DNA from: Linanthus parryae
Taxonomy: Eukaryota > Streptophyta > Magnoliopsida > Ericales > Polemoniaceae
Direction: 5' to 3'
Length of the DNA: 64,000 bases
Assembly: GCA_023055425.1 (NCBI GenBank)
Contig: JALGPY010000002.1
Coordinates: 154,081,345-154,145,344, forward strand
In this document: in pieces, positions 11,363 to 21,369 of the stretch
How the letters are laid out: every line of letters begins with the position of its first letter
How positions within the stretch are numbered: the stretch's first letter is position 1
Notes under the pieces: model-generated
What the model saw: the letters and a program-made list of their open reading frames with translations, nothing else
What the model was told of the DNA's origin: nothing
The model's database searches: none
Program-made: the position numbers and the translations under genes

Positions 11363-12442
11363 TCAAGGGTAATATCTCTTAAGGAACCTAGCATTAGTCG
11401 GCGGTAAAAGTCTTTCGCCATCTTGTGTAACCAATAGGTATGCCCCATTCGAGTATACTTTTTCGACCACATAAGGACCTTCCCACTTAGGTTCCAGTTT
11501 TCCTTTTGTCCTTCTAGTTACTATGATCGGAGTCCGAACCATAAGTACTAGATCTCCCTTTTTAAAAGAACGGAGACGCACCCTCTTATTGAATGCGTTC
11601 GCCATTCTTTGTTGGGCATGTAACCTCCTTTAATCCAAGGTTTCCAGCTCGGCTAACCTTATTTCTGCGTGTTCCTCTTCTGTGAGCGATTCTTGCACCG
11701 CTACTCGCAGGGAGGGTATTTGTACCTCGAGTGGTAAGACCGCTTCCCCTCCAAAGACGAGTGAATAAGGCGTGGCTTGTGTAGCTGTCCTGTAGGATGT
11801 TCGATATGCCCATAAAGCTTCTTGTAGCTTTTCTGGCCATGTCTTTTTGTTTTTGTCGACCATTTTCTTGAGAATTTTGGTCAGAGTTTTATTAAAGGCC
11901 TCAACCAACCCGTTTGCAGGCGCGTGGTACCTCGTAGAGTGGTTCGACTTTATATTGTACTTGGCATACAATTTGTATAGGGTATCACTCCTAAACGGTT
12001 GTCCATTGTCTGCCATTATCCTGTCTGGGATCCCAAATCGATAGATTAAATGGGTTCGGATAAATTCAGAGACTGTTGCACTTTTAAAGTCTTTGAGTGC
12101 TATAGCCTCCGCCCATTTGGAGAAATGATCAGTGGCTGTTAAGATGTATTGATACCCTTTTGATGATGGTGGAACAAATGGCCCGATGATATCCATACCC
12201 CATGCAGAAAATGGCCAAGAGGCTGTAGTGACATGTAGGGGTTCCGGGGGCTGGTGGATGAAATCCCCGTGGTATTGGCACACTTGACATCTTTTAGTGT
12301 AGTTTATACAGTCTGCGATCATGTCCGGCCAATAGTACCCTAGTCGCTTTAGTTGCATGTGCAGTTTCGGCCCACTTTGATGGGCACCACACACTCCAGC
12401 ATGCACTTCGGCCATAACATCCTGGACTGAATTTTTGGCTAC
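11363..12442 (-). pseudogene. Tat-type gypsy integrase
   Basis: In frame with the RNase H upstream. It begins with the zinc-binding HHCC region (EVHAGVCGAH, later CQVCQYHGDF). The catalytic core has Asp in WGMDIIGPF, Asp in MADNGQPFRS and Glu in GLVEAFNKTL, so the DDE triad is present. The C-terminal domain has GDLVLMVRTP and KWEGPYVVEKV, typical of gypsy integrases. One in-frame TAA (11630-11632) separates core from C-terminal domain, and a TGA at 12443 separates it from RNase H; both look like point mutations because the frame is otherwise uninterrupted. Confidence 0.88.
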
Positions 12443-13340
12443 TCATCGAAGATATATCCCATCTAACGACCTTTTATAGAGCGTATCCTTTATCATGACA
12501 AACCTTGATGCCCGTCGCCTTATCTCGTTCCTTTTTGCTTTTTCTTCAGGCAATCGTCCATCTCGGAGATATTGCACGAACACCTCCCGCCAATCTTCCT
12601 CGTCAATCGTTGCTGAGAGGGTCATTACCTGAACCACGGTTGGGATTTCTACGAGCGGTTCTAAGACTCTTCTTTCCCCCACGGTCAAGGTGATTGCCTT
12701 ATTGTCCGGAAGGGTTAAGGACGCAGCCAAACTAGCTAGAGCATCAGCCTGTGAGTTTACTCCCCTCTTCACATGAAATATGTGTACCATCCTAAATTGC
12801 GAGAGCAGGTGGTCAGCTTTTTCATAGTAAGGGGAGAGACTTGCTTTTCTCACGACGTACTCTCCTCGTAGTTGCTTGATAACTAACTCTGAATCCCCAT
12901 ATATTGTTAATTCTTCGATGGGTATTTGGAGAGCTATTTCCATTCCCGCAATTATTGCCTCGTACTCAGCTTCATTGTTTGAGCATCCTTCACTTAGTGC
13001 AAATGAATGGGGAATGATGCCTTTTTCAGGTGTGACAAACACTACCCCAATCCCAGACTTATTATTTCTCACATTTTCTTGCCTCTTCCCATCGGGACTT
13101 CTTGAGGCTCCATCGAAATACATCTCCCACCCCCTTTGAACTCCTACCATCATCACATCTTCATCCGGTAGGTTGGTTGCTAACGGAGAATCGTCGGGGA
13201 TAGGGTGAGCAGCCAGAAAATCGGCCAACGCTTGACCTTTTATGGCTTTTTGAGAAACGTACTCAATGTCAAACTGTTGGAGCAGCACCGCCCATTTTGC
13301 GATTCTCCCATTCAAAACGGGACGTGATAGTATGTATCTC
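12443..13340 (-). pseudogene. Tat-type gypsy RNase H region
   Basis: About 300 residues. The N-terminal part (YILSRPVLNGRIAKWAVL, then KGQALADFLAAHP) is the connection segment after reverse transcriptase. The RNase H domain has Asp in YFDGAS, Glu in NEAEYEAIIAG, Asp in GDSELVIKQL and a final Asp in NSQADALA, so all four catalytic acids are present. The GDSELVIKQLRGEY and PYYEKADHLL features match the additional RNase H of the Tat lineage. The frame ends at a TGA where the family usually has Cys. The upstream end is lost at about 13340, where unrelated DNA starts. Confidence 0.85.
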
Positions 13341-13427
13341 AAAGGGTGTAAAAGGTATTTTATCCATAAATCAGGGGGCAAAATGTATTTTCTCCATAAA
13401 TGGAGGGTGATTTTTGTCTTTTACCCT

Positions 13428-13610
13428 ATTTTAATTTGTAACAAATAACATATTTTCCGTCCATCATCATTACTGAAGGTAACGGCACCAAAGAAAATTA
13501 ATCAATAAATTTTGTTTTTAAAATGGGTAAAAGACACTTTTACCCCCCACGGGTTCAATGAATAGACACTTTCACACCGTCCAGTTTAGCAAATGACACT
13601 TTCACCCTTC
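13428..13610 (+). repeat. Left inverted repeat arm of unit 1
   Basis: Its reverse complement matches 17367-17545. The best-preserved part contains GGTAAAAGACACTTTTACCC and AAATGACACTTTCACCC, mirrored at the right as GGGTGAAAATGTCATTT and GTGTCTTTTATCC. Identity falls towards the outer end. Confidence 0.7.
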
Positions 13611-13676
13611 GTAGAGCTACTTCTTGGGAAACAACCAAATCATATCTTCTGAATGGTAGTCTTGGTGATCAAAACA

Positions 13677-13681
13677 TAAGC
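13677..13681 (+). repeat. Target site duplication TAAGC (left)
   Basis: TAAGC here and at 15611-15615 exactly flank the 13682-15610 LTR element. Removing the element and one copy restores the NRPD1-like sequence. Confidence 0.9.
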
Positions 13682-14175
13682 TGATGTAGGACACGAATTA
13701 TGGAAAATATCAAGTTCAGGAAAACAGTTCCCGTCAGTACGTAAAATCAGGGGCAGAATTGAAGGGATTCGATATATGGCCGAACCATACATATTTCTGA
13801 CTCCAAACGACGTTTTGAGAATAACTCGTGACTTTAGTCACGAGCACCATGCCAGTTTGGTCAAATTCGTCCATCTTGACCACCAAATCAGCAGTTTTAC
13901 TATTTTTGGCAGTATTTGTTTAGCTAATAACTTTTAGTAGGAAACTCCAAATCAAATTCCGCAAATTGGAGATTTCTCGTAATCTCTTATATTTTCTGAA
14001 TTTGGTAGTTTTATTATTTTTTAGTCTATTTAAGCATTGTAAGTCTTTGGACAATTCATCTTTTCCCCTATTATTGAATACAATTCAGATTTATCAGTTT
14101 GAGAGTCTTTTTACCCTTAGAGATTGACGTTCGTCGTCTCTATTATCTTCGTTTCGTTTTCCGATCTGCGTCAAG

Positions 14176-14188
14176 TGGTATCAGAGCC
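14176..14188 (+). promoter_or_regulatory. Primer binding site (initiator Met tRNA)
   Basis: TGGTATCAGAGCC two bases after the 5' LTR, complementary to the 3' end of plant initiator Met tRNA, used to prime minus-strand DNA synthesis. Confidence 0.9.
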
Positions 14189-14203
14189 TAGTTAGCCTCG
14201 CTC

Positions 14204-15316
14204 ATGGCTGCTCGGCAAGGTGGAGAAGAGATCCCCGTTGATGTTCGTCGCGGGTTAGGAACTCTAGATTCTCTAGGGAGTCCATCTTTGACAGGTACCC
14301 CGCGCATGGATAGCCATGGCAGTCCTGTTGAGCGTTCTATGCCAGTTCCTAGGTGGAGGTGCATTACCGATCGTTTTCATACTCTTTGCACCATCAAAAA
14401 CACGATATGTAATATGGATATTGATGATACATTCACTAATTTCTTGAATACTAAGTTAGTGAAGTATTTTGATTTACCTACCGATGAGCATCCATCACCG
14501 TATCTTATCAATGGGCTTAAAGACGGTCCCGATGGAGTTTCAGAAGTTACAAGAATATGCCGGGTTCAGATTTCTCTCGGAAATATTTATAAGGTTGAAA
14601 TTGTTTGTGACGTTTGTGACATGGATGATGATTGTCACTTGTTGCTTGGGCGTTCTTGGCAACATGATGTCGAAGGTTCTTATTGTAAACGTCGCAATGC
14701 ATATTTCTTCACATGGGAATCTCATAAAATTGCCAAACGTTCAAGGAAGGATGAAGTACCACACGTTTTTGAAGAAAAGAATAGTCAATCCAAGAAGGAT
14801 GAGGAAAAGAACAAAGAGAAGGTTCAAGCTACAAAGGAGGATCGAATTTCTGAGTTGGACAATGTGAATGATTCAACGAAGATTTTGCCAACATCAAATA
14901 TCAACCACGGTACTTTTGATTTTATTGGAGTTGATTCTTTTTATTATCCATCGCGTTTGTTGGTTAATCTTGTCAACAAGTTGAAACATATGGAGAGGAT
15001 GCAGAAATTGAATAATTGCAATTATGTTGACAAGTTAAAGATTTTGCGGGCAAAATATTCAAAGTATCTTTTTAATTGGAGTGGAAGGTACCAAGCTTCT
15101 AAAGTGAACTCGAGGACGAGTTCTTTCCAAGAAAGGGTGACTGATGTAGGACACGAATTATGGAAAATATCAAGTTCAGGAAAACAGTTCCCGTCAGTAC
15201 GTAAAATCAGGGGCAGAATTGAAGGGATTCGATATATGGCCGAACCATACATATTTCTGACTCCAAACGACGTTTTGAGAGCACCATGCCAGTTTGGTCA
15301 AATTCGTCCATCTTGA
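14204..15316 (+). CDS. Deleted gag-protease polyprotein of the short gypsy element
   Basis: A 370-residue open frame starting 16 bases after the primer site. Residues 1-50 resemble a Gly/Ser/Pro-rich gag start. Gag body, reverse transcriptase and integrase are absent. Residues about 85-180 look like a retropepsin remnant: a DVCDMDDDCHLLLGRSWQHD stretch with the conserved hydrophobic-LLLGR-W pattern. A Lys/Glu-rich linker follows, then NSRTSSFQERVTDVG, the C-terminal signature of plant gypsy polyproteins. The last part runs into the 3' LTR. The open frame over such a rearranged element suggests youth rather than function. Confidence 0.7.
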   Translation: MAARQGGEEIPVDVRRGLGTLDSLGSPSLTGTPRMDSHGSPVERSMPVPRWRCITDRFHTLCTIKNTICNMDIDDTFTNFLNTKLVKYFDLPTDEHPSPYLINGLKDGPDGVSEVTRICRVQISLGNIYKVEIVCDVCDMDDDCHLLLGRSWQHDVEGSYCKRRNAYFFTWESHKIAKRSRKDEVPHVFEEKNSQSKKDEEKNKEKVQATKEDRISELDNVNDSTKILPTSNINHGTFDFIGVDSFYYPSRLLVNLVNKLKHMERMQKLNNCNYVDKLKILRAKYSKYLFNWSGRYQASKVNSRTSSFQERVTDVGHELWKISSSGKQFPSVRKIRGRIEGIRYMAEPYIFLTPNDVLRAPCQFGQIRPS

Positions 15317-15610
15317 CCACCAAATCAGCAGTTTTACTATTTTTGGCAGTATTTGTTTAGCTAATAACTTTTAGTAGGAAACTCCAAATCAAATTCCGCA
15401 AATTGGAGATTTCTCGTAATCTCTTATATTTTCTGAATTTGGTAGTTTTATTATTTTTTAGTCTATTTAAGCATTGTAAGTCTTTGGACAATTCATCTTT
15501 TCCCCTATTATTGAATACAATTCAGATTTCTCAGTTTGAGAGTCTTTTTACCCTTAGAGATTGACGTTCGTCGTCTCTATTATCTTCATTTCGTTTTCCG
15601 ATCTGCGTCA

Positions 15611-15615
15611 TAAGC
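15611..15615 (+). repeat. Target site duplication TAAGC (right)
   Basis: Partner of 13677-13681. Confidence 0.9.
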
Positions 15616-15970
15616 TTAGTGAGATGGGGACACCCTGCAACATTGCAAAAAGTTTGCAAGTCTCCGAGAATTTGAGCTCTTTGAAATGAGAAGCACAAAT
15701 GCTAGTTGTACCATGCAAATTCTGACAAATAATGGATATCATCACGATGGAAAAAAACCTCGTCATATTAAGTTTAATGGGTAAGTTGGAAGTTGGCGAT
15801 GTCATGTACCAGAAACGCAAAGACGATGGCATCATGTTGATAAACATGCCTCCATCTATTCACCATCACTCATTCATCGCGTTGACGGTGAATTGTCCTT
15901 CCACCAAGCTTAGTTTTATTCAGAAAGTCAATTATATGTTCGCCATTCCGAGGGGATTTAGATTGTGAAT

Positions 15971-15980
15971 GTCTGCATGG
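15971..15980 (+). repeat. MITE target site duplication (left)
   Basis: GTCTGCATGG here and at 16532-16541 flank the MITE; other array units have it once, uninterrupted. Confidence 0.85.
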
Positions 15981-16531
15981 AGCGACGGAGCCAGGAAATC
16001 AAGTCAGCCGGGGCAAGATTCGCAAAGTCAAAAGTCAAAGTTAAAAGTCAAAGTCAAAGTCAACAATCGAAAGTCGTTATATTTCATAACCAATTTTACA
16101 CAAAAACATCAAATTAATAATGAAACAATACTTACAAGTCATAATTTGTTTTTTTCGAGGAGACAATGAGTTTTTTTATGATAAATGGTGAATTATAATG
16201 AACACAATACTCACAAAGTCACAATTTATCTGGATGAGACAATGAGTTTTAAATGATAAATGGTAAAATGGCAAAAAAAAAAAGAATGTAAAAAAAATTA
16301 TTGACTGGGAGGAGAATCGAACCTGTGTAGAAGGATTTGCCAACTAAAAAAATTAACCACTTGAACAATTAGACAATTTAAAAATTGAAGGGGGGGGGGG
16401 GGCAAAATTCTATATTCCTTTCAGTTTAGTCATAAAAAAATCTATAAAATTAGAGTTACTAGTACAAATTTTCAAACTTCAGGGGGGGTGATTGCCCCCC
16501 CCCCCCCTTGCCCCCACATAGGTCCGCCCCT
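15981..16531. mobile_element. Mutator-type MITE with GGGGCGGA ends
   Basis: A 551-bp insertion present only in unit 1. The left end AGCGACGGAGCCAGG and the right end read on the other strand (AGGGGCGGACCTATG) form short imperfect inverted repeats, a pattern common in plant genomes. A 10-bp perfect target duplication points to the Mutator superfamily (9-11 bp). Inside are AAAGTCA repeats (about 16022-16062), a G13-14 run near 16390 and a C14 run near 16500, so assembly errors are possible here. No coding capacity. Confidence 0.8.
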
Positions 16532-17366
16532 GTCTGCATGGGTATGTTCTTTGGCATAGAGTATGCTGCTTTAGAGAGTCAGTCTCATTTAGAGGGACTA
16601 CTCTTTTCAAACATTATTTATGCGGTGATGATACTGTAAGATCTTGTCCCATTTAGGCTCTTCTCTACATACCTAATGTTTGCCATAATGTTTATTGTGC
16701 TACAAGTTCTCTCGTACAGTATCTTAATATCCTTATAATTCTTATAGCATTATGATTATAATGAGAGTGTTTTTCAATGCAGCCTTATTTATCTTTCCTA
16801 TGAAATTGAGTTTCTCTTCGGAGATTGGGAGCCGCTGTAAACATTGTACGAGTCCATGGGTACGTCTTTTTCATGTCTTCAAGGTGTGATAATCAAGAAG
16901 AAGTTCTCTCGTGGCTTCTCTTTTTCATTATTTATTACCGGGTGTTATTTCCAGGATATATTAAAGAGGAGAAGGCCTATGGTGAAGCCAATTCTCAAAA
17001 ATTATTATCCATTCTCAAAAAAAAAAAAAAAAATTATTATCCAATAACTGCAAATAATGAGCAAGTAAGTTTCTTTTTGTATGTTGACAATCTGATTTGT
17101 TGTTTAACTTTTGTAAGTCTAACTAAAATTTTGTTATGTGCTTTATTTGTGCGTCACTCTTTATTCTATTCTCTGTATCAACAAATGATATGGTGGAGAA
17201 CTTTGTTTCATGAAAGATTTATGGTTGGTTTAAGGGTTCAAATTTATTGTTTAGCTGAGTTGATTTGTATTTACTCCAGACTTTAAATTATTTGCAGAAT
17301 GTGTTATAAAAAAAAAAAAAGAGAGACACAGTATGCATCACAATTACTATTGTTGAAAGCGTAGAT

Positions 17367-17545
17367 GAAGGGGTGAAAATGTCATTTCTCAAACTAGAAG
17401 GTCTGAAGTGTCTTTTCATTAAACTTGAGGGGAGAAAGTGTCTTTTATCCGTTTTAAAAATGGAATTTATATATTAAAAAAATGAGTTGTCTTTACTTCA
17501 AGAAGGGTGATGGATGGAAATAGCCTATTCGTCACAAATTAGGTG
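17367..17545 (+). repeat. Right inverted repeat arm, present in nearly every unit
   Basis: Reverse complement of 13428-13610. Versions of this arm end the other units, at about 19040, 40075, 41795, 43525, 45175, 46285 and 57090. Confidence 0.7.
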
Positions 17546-19115
17546 AATGTAAAGTATTTTGGTGGTAAATTAATAGTGCAATAGGTTAAGGGCCAAAAAA
17601 CAATAACCCAAACACATTACCAATAAAAATACAAAAATATATGCATAATGCTAACATTGTCCGGGTCGACACGACGACAAGACACGAACCCAATACGAGC
17701 GGGTTTAGATCGACACGATCCTGCAACGGGTCAAAACGGGTCGAACCGAAAGTGACATGAAAATAAATGGGTCTATGCCGGGTCGACAATTTCTGACTCG
17801 GTTCAACACAACCCGGGACCCGGTGGGTTGACCCGAATTTTTAGGCCTAATCCAGAGGCTTGACATAAATGAGTATTATGTCTTCCCAAACGAATTAGAG
17901 ATCAAATGAACTAATGAAGAGCTGATTCTTTTCTTTTTATAAAAACTACTATAAGACTCCGAAAATTTGAGCTCTTTGAATTGTGAAGCACAAAAATGCT
18001 AGTTGTTCCTTACAGATTCTGGAAAAATGATAAGATATACATTCGGAGGGGAAAAAACATCTTCAAATTAAGTTTATCGCATAAGTTGAAAGTTGGTGAT
18101 GTCATATACCAGAAACTCAAAGACAATGGCATCGTGACGATAAACATGCCTCCATCCATTCACCAGCACTCATTCATCGCGTTTACAGCGAAGGTCCTTC
18201 TTCCAAGCTCAATTTTATTCATAAAGACACTTAAATGTTCGCCATTCCGAGGAGATTTAGATTGTGGCTGTCTGCATGAGTATGTTCTTTGACTTTGAGT
18301 ATGTAGCATTATTTTCAAACATTATTTCTACGGTGATTATACTGTAAGATATTTTTCCATTTAGGCTCTTCTCTAGCACACTTAATGTTTGCCATAATGT
18401 TTATTGAGCTACATGTTCAGTCGTACAATATCTTGATGTCTTTATAATTCTTATAGCATTCTGATTATAATGAGTGTTTTTTTAATGCCGACTTATTAAT
18501 CTTTTCTATGGAATTTAGCTTATCTCGAGAGACTAGCAGCCGCAGTGAACATTGTATCAGTCCATGGGTCTGTCATTTTAATATCTTCAAGGTATGAAAA
18601 TCAAGAATTAGTTCTCTTGTGGATTCTTTTTCTCATTATTTCTTACCGAGTTGTTATTTCCAGGATATATTAAAGAGGAGAAGATCAATTGTGAAGCCAA
18701 TTCTCAAAAATTATTATCCCATAACTGAAAATAACAAGCAAGTAAGCTTCTTTTTGTCTGTTGACCATGTGATTTGTTGTTCAAATTTTGTAAATCTAAC
18801 TAAATTCTTGTTTTGAGCTTTTTCTGTGCGCCACTCTTTATTATGCTCTGTGTATCTATGTGGAGATTTTGTTTCAAGAAACGAATTATAGTTGGTTGAA
18901 GGGTTCAAATTTATAGTTTAGCTGAATTGATTTTCATTTCCTCCATACTTAAAATTATTTGAAGAATGTGTTATGAAAAAAAAGAGAACGGCAACATAGT
19001 ATGAGTGCCACAGTATGCATCACAGATACAATTGCTGAAAGCTTACCTGAAGGGGTGAAAGTGTCATTTCTCAAACGTGTGAAGTGTCTTTTCATCAAAA
19101 AATAGAATCAGGTAG
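17546..19115 (+). pseudogene. NRPD1 fragment, array unit 2
   Basis: Starts with the GC-rich CGGGTCGAC block (about 17660-17850), then NRPD1-like sequence from about 17955. An open stretch at 17996-18292 contains LKVGDVIYQKLKDNGIV, PPSIHQHSFIAF and FRGDLDCGCLHEYV, the counterpart of the RNA polymerase DFDGD loop; the last Asp has become Gly here. After the joint come the exon near 18540-18596, the exon at 18664-18740 with AG/GT borders (DILKRRRSIVKPILKNYY), and the arm that ends the unit. The 5' portion present in unit 1 (KLSEMGTPCNIAK) is missing. Confidence 0.75.
17660..17850 (+). repeat. CGGGTCGACACGA-rich block (first of nine)
   Basis: A block rich in CGGGTC, GACACGA and AACGGGTC words heads each complete unit. 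Other copies: about 19225-19400, 40375-40560, 42095-42280, 43820-44005, 45478-45560 (short), 46575-46760, 55660-55845 and 57395-57590. It resembles the subterminal repeats of plant DNA transposons. It is absent from unit 1, so it joined the NRPD1 sequence in the founder of the later units. Confidence 0.7.
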
Positions 19116-19962
19116 GGGATTTTTTGTGTAATTTAATAGTGCAATAGGTTAAGTGTAAGAAAACAATAACGCAAATTAATTTCCGATATAGAAATACAAA
19201 AATATATGCATAATGCTAACAATACCCGGGATGACACGACGACAAGACACGAACCCAACACGAGCGGGTTTAGGTCGACACGAACGTGCAACGGGTCAAA
19301 ACGGGTCGAACCAAAGTGACACAAAAATAGATGGGTCTACGTCGGGTGGACAAATTTCTCACCCGGTTCAACCCAACCCAGAACATGGTGGCTTGACCCA
19401 AATTGCCTCGCCTAAACCAGAGGCCACACATAAAGGAGTATTCTGTCTTCCCAAAGAAATTCGAGCTCAAATGAAATAACAGAGGTCTGATTTTTTTTTT
19501 CTTTTTATGAAAACTACTTTACAAGTCCATGAGAGTTTGAGTTCTTTGAATTGTGAAGCACAAAATGCTAATTGTACCTTGCTCTAGACAAATGATAGAT
19601 ATACATCCGGAGGAAAAAAACCTCGTCAAATTAAGCTTAATGGGTAAGTTGGAAATTGGTGATGTCATGTACCAGAAACTCAAAGACGATGACATTGTGA
19701 TGATAAACATGCCTCAGCCATCGCGTTGATGGTGAAGGTCCTTCCACCAAGCTCAGTTTTTATTCATAAAGCCACTTATATTTTCGTCATTTTGAGGGGA
19801 TTTAGATTGTGACTGTGTGCATTGGTATGTTCTTTGGCTTTGAATATGCAGCTTTAGAGATCCAGTCTCATTTGAAGAGACTACTCTTTTCAAACATATT
19901 TATATGGTGATGATATTGTAAGATCATGTCTCATCTAGGCTCTTCTTTGTCATACCTAATTG
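19116..19962 (+). pseudogene. NRPD1 fragment, array unit 3 (truncated)
   Basis: GC-rich block, then the catalytic-region exon from about 19530, with a net deletion of about 19 bp in the part encoding PPSIHQHSF (near 19712) that is shared with units 5 and 6. It ends at 19962, where a gypsy LTR fragment begins, before the SPWVCHFHI exon. Confidence 0.72.
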
Positions 19963-20140
19963 ATGCAGGAGAAAATTGGAGAATTAATTGGTCAAATTCA
20001 GAAAAGCTGTTTCGGTCAAAACGCATAATCAGGGGCATAATTTAAGGATGTCAGATTTGGGCAAAGTCATACATTATTTATAGTGGAACGACGTTCTATA
20101 AATAACCTCTGATAAATCACGGGTACTGCCTGATATGGTC
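19963..20140 (+). mobile_element. Gypsy LTR fragment (relative of 13682-14173)
   Basis: Begins TGATGCAGG and follows the 13682 LTR with many substitutions, up to GATATGGTC at 20140, where the copia LTR starts. It is the 5' end of an older LTR disrupted by copia insertion. The matching right-hand remnant lies at 38696-39073. Confidence 0.7.
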
Positions 20141-21369
20141 TGAAGGACTGTAATGTAGGCAATAATACATGATCGATACTCTAGAAGGGGGGGGGGGGTT
20201 GAATAGAGTATGCCAACTATTGATAATACTTGCAAGAAAAGTGGTTTCAAAAAGATTTGTAATGAGTAAAGAGTTTTTCAGGGCCTTTAAATGAGTTTCA
20301 ACTCCTTGGAATCAAACATTTTTTGTAGAAAAGCTATGTCTATTTCAAGTCCTTGAAATGAGTTTCAAACTCTTGAAATAAAACCTGTTTTGTTTGCTGC
20401 AAATAAGCTAAGTATAGAACTGAAAATTAAATGCAAGAGACACAAGATATATAGAGTTCAGTCCACTTGGAACTACGTCTCTACCTCACGGATCTTATCC
20501 CTGCAGGATTTTCAACTCAATTCTTATTAATCAAAAGTTAAGCCCTAGATCTCAAGCACAGATAGATGCCTTACTCTGTTACAGCTTGTGGCTCTCACTA
20601 ACCTATCTAGTACCTGCTCTAGCTAACTGATTAACTAAAAATTCTCTATTGTTCACTTTGAACAATCCACAAGAATAAGAACTAGAAGTATTATCAGAAT
20701 GATATACAAATAAAAGCTCAGAATAGAAGAACACTAGAACTAAGTCTGCAGTGAGTATGCATTGTTCTTCAAATGCTTTGATTGAGAGGAATGAATCTAC
20801 TTCTTTGTTGCTTGCCAATCCCTGATTGTGTTTGAGTGTCTCTATTAATTGTCCCGTTTGAATTTCTCCAGATCTTCATACTTTTAAGGAGCATTTTGAA
20901 TTGCAGATCTTCAAGATCTCTTCATACAAACTTCCCTATTTTGTAGCTTCAGCTGTTGACTTCTTTAACAGTTTCTCCAAACGGATAGTTGCTCAGTATC
21001 TTCAAAGATACTGTCTTGATCTTGTTTGTGAAGATGTTGGGAAGCTTTCAATCAAGAAAATTCAAGCAAAAAATCAAATCATCAAGCAGTTTTCCTTCCT
21101 ATAAAATACAGTTTAGAAAATATATCCTGCAAAATAGGAAACAAAATTTTCCTGCAAAATCTTAGTCAAAGAGATGGATTAGTCACGGATTAGAGTGTTA
21201 AAATAATTTGTCTTTCATCATCAAAAAATATATAATCAAGTATAGGAGAATAGGAGTTGGAATGGAATCAGAAAACTCCCCCTAAGTTCATGCTTAAACT
21301 ATGTTGTCAGTTTCAAGGCCTTGAAATAGACTGGCTATTTCACGCCTTTGAAACCATGCTGAACTTACA
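20141..21369 (-). repeat. 3' LTR of the left copia element
   Basis: 1,229 bp; minus strand starts TGTAAGTTCAG at 21369 and ends CAGTCCTTCA at 20141. It matches the LTRs at 29272-30502 and 37464-38695. Next to it on the minus strand is the purine-rich AAGTGGGAGAT. It contains one perfect 16-bp palindrome at 21311-21326 and a poly-G run near 20190. Confidence 0.88.

Larger units (their letters stand above)
4621..13340 (-). mobile_element. 5'-truncated Ty3/gypsy element, Tat lineage
   Basis: Read on the minus strand, the element runs from RNase H (13340) through integrase (to 11363), a long 3' region holding an antisense PMD gene, a polypurine tract next to 5394, and a 3' LTR at 5393-4621. An additional RNase H-type domain upstream of integrase and an extra antisense PMD-like ORF between pol and the 3' LTR are described for the Tat lineage. 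Gag, protease, reverse transcriptase and the 5' LTR are missing. The coding frame stops abruptly at about 13340, where the NRPD1-carrying element begins, so that element or a rearrangement removed the 5' half. Confidence 0.75.
13682..15610 (+). mobile_element. Short non-autonomous Ty3/gypsy-type LTR retrotransposon
   Basis: A complete 1,929-bp element: 5' LTR 13682-14173 (492 bp), primer site 14176-14188, one open frame, purine tract before 15142, and 3' LTR 15142-15610 (469 bp). The LTRs begin TGATGTAGG and end TGCGTCA. The 23-bp length difference is a single indel near 13821-13843, lost from the 3' LTR between short GAG repeats; only a few substitutions separate the rest. The flanking 5-bp duplication TAAGC is perfect. 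It lacks reverse transcriptase, RNase H and integrase, so it must have moved with enzymes from another element. Relatives of its LTR occur at 19963 and 38850. Confidence 0.92.
13611..17366 (+). pseudogene. NRPD1 (Pol IV largest subunit) fragment, unit 1
   Basis: This copy has the longest 5' part: LGKQPNH at about 13625, interrupted by the LTR insertion, then KLSEMGTPCNIAKSLQVSEN from 15616. Next comes the region encoding a LEVGDVMYQK and PPSIHHHSFIAL segment and the metal-binding loop as FRGDLDCE, split by the MITE. After the MITE a distant NRPD1 segment follows (E-Y-A-A-L-E-like, 16555-16640), then an exon ending at a donor at 16884, an exon at 16955-17064 with AG/GT borders and a poly-A expansion inside, and a final piece to 17366. 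NRPD1 supplies the catalytic centre of RNA polymerase IV, which starts 24-nt siRNA production. Stops, frameshifts and a missing ~400-residue middle make it non-functional. Confidence 0.75.
13341..17545 (+). mobile_element. Pack-MULE-like element carrying NRPD1 fragments (array unit 1)
   Basis: The left arm (13428-13610) and right arm (17367-17545) are imperfect inverted repeats of each other. Between them lie two non-contiguous segments of an NRPD1-like gene with introns kept. Inverted terminal repeats around genomic gene pieces are the hallmark of Pack-MULEs. The left outer part (13341-13425) has short tandem repeats but no counterpart at the right, so the right end may be truncated. No target duplication was found. 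Two later insertions sit inside: an LTR element at 13682-15610 and a MITE at 15981-16531. Confidence 0.6.

Noticed and set aside
17996..18292. B3-type DNA-binding domain in the tandem units
   Set aside because: The KLEVGDVIY stretch looks B3-like at first, but the following PPSIHQHSF and FRGDxDCDCLHGYV are RNA polymerase largest-subunit features, and downstream exons fit the same protein.
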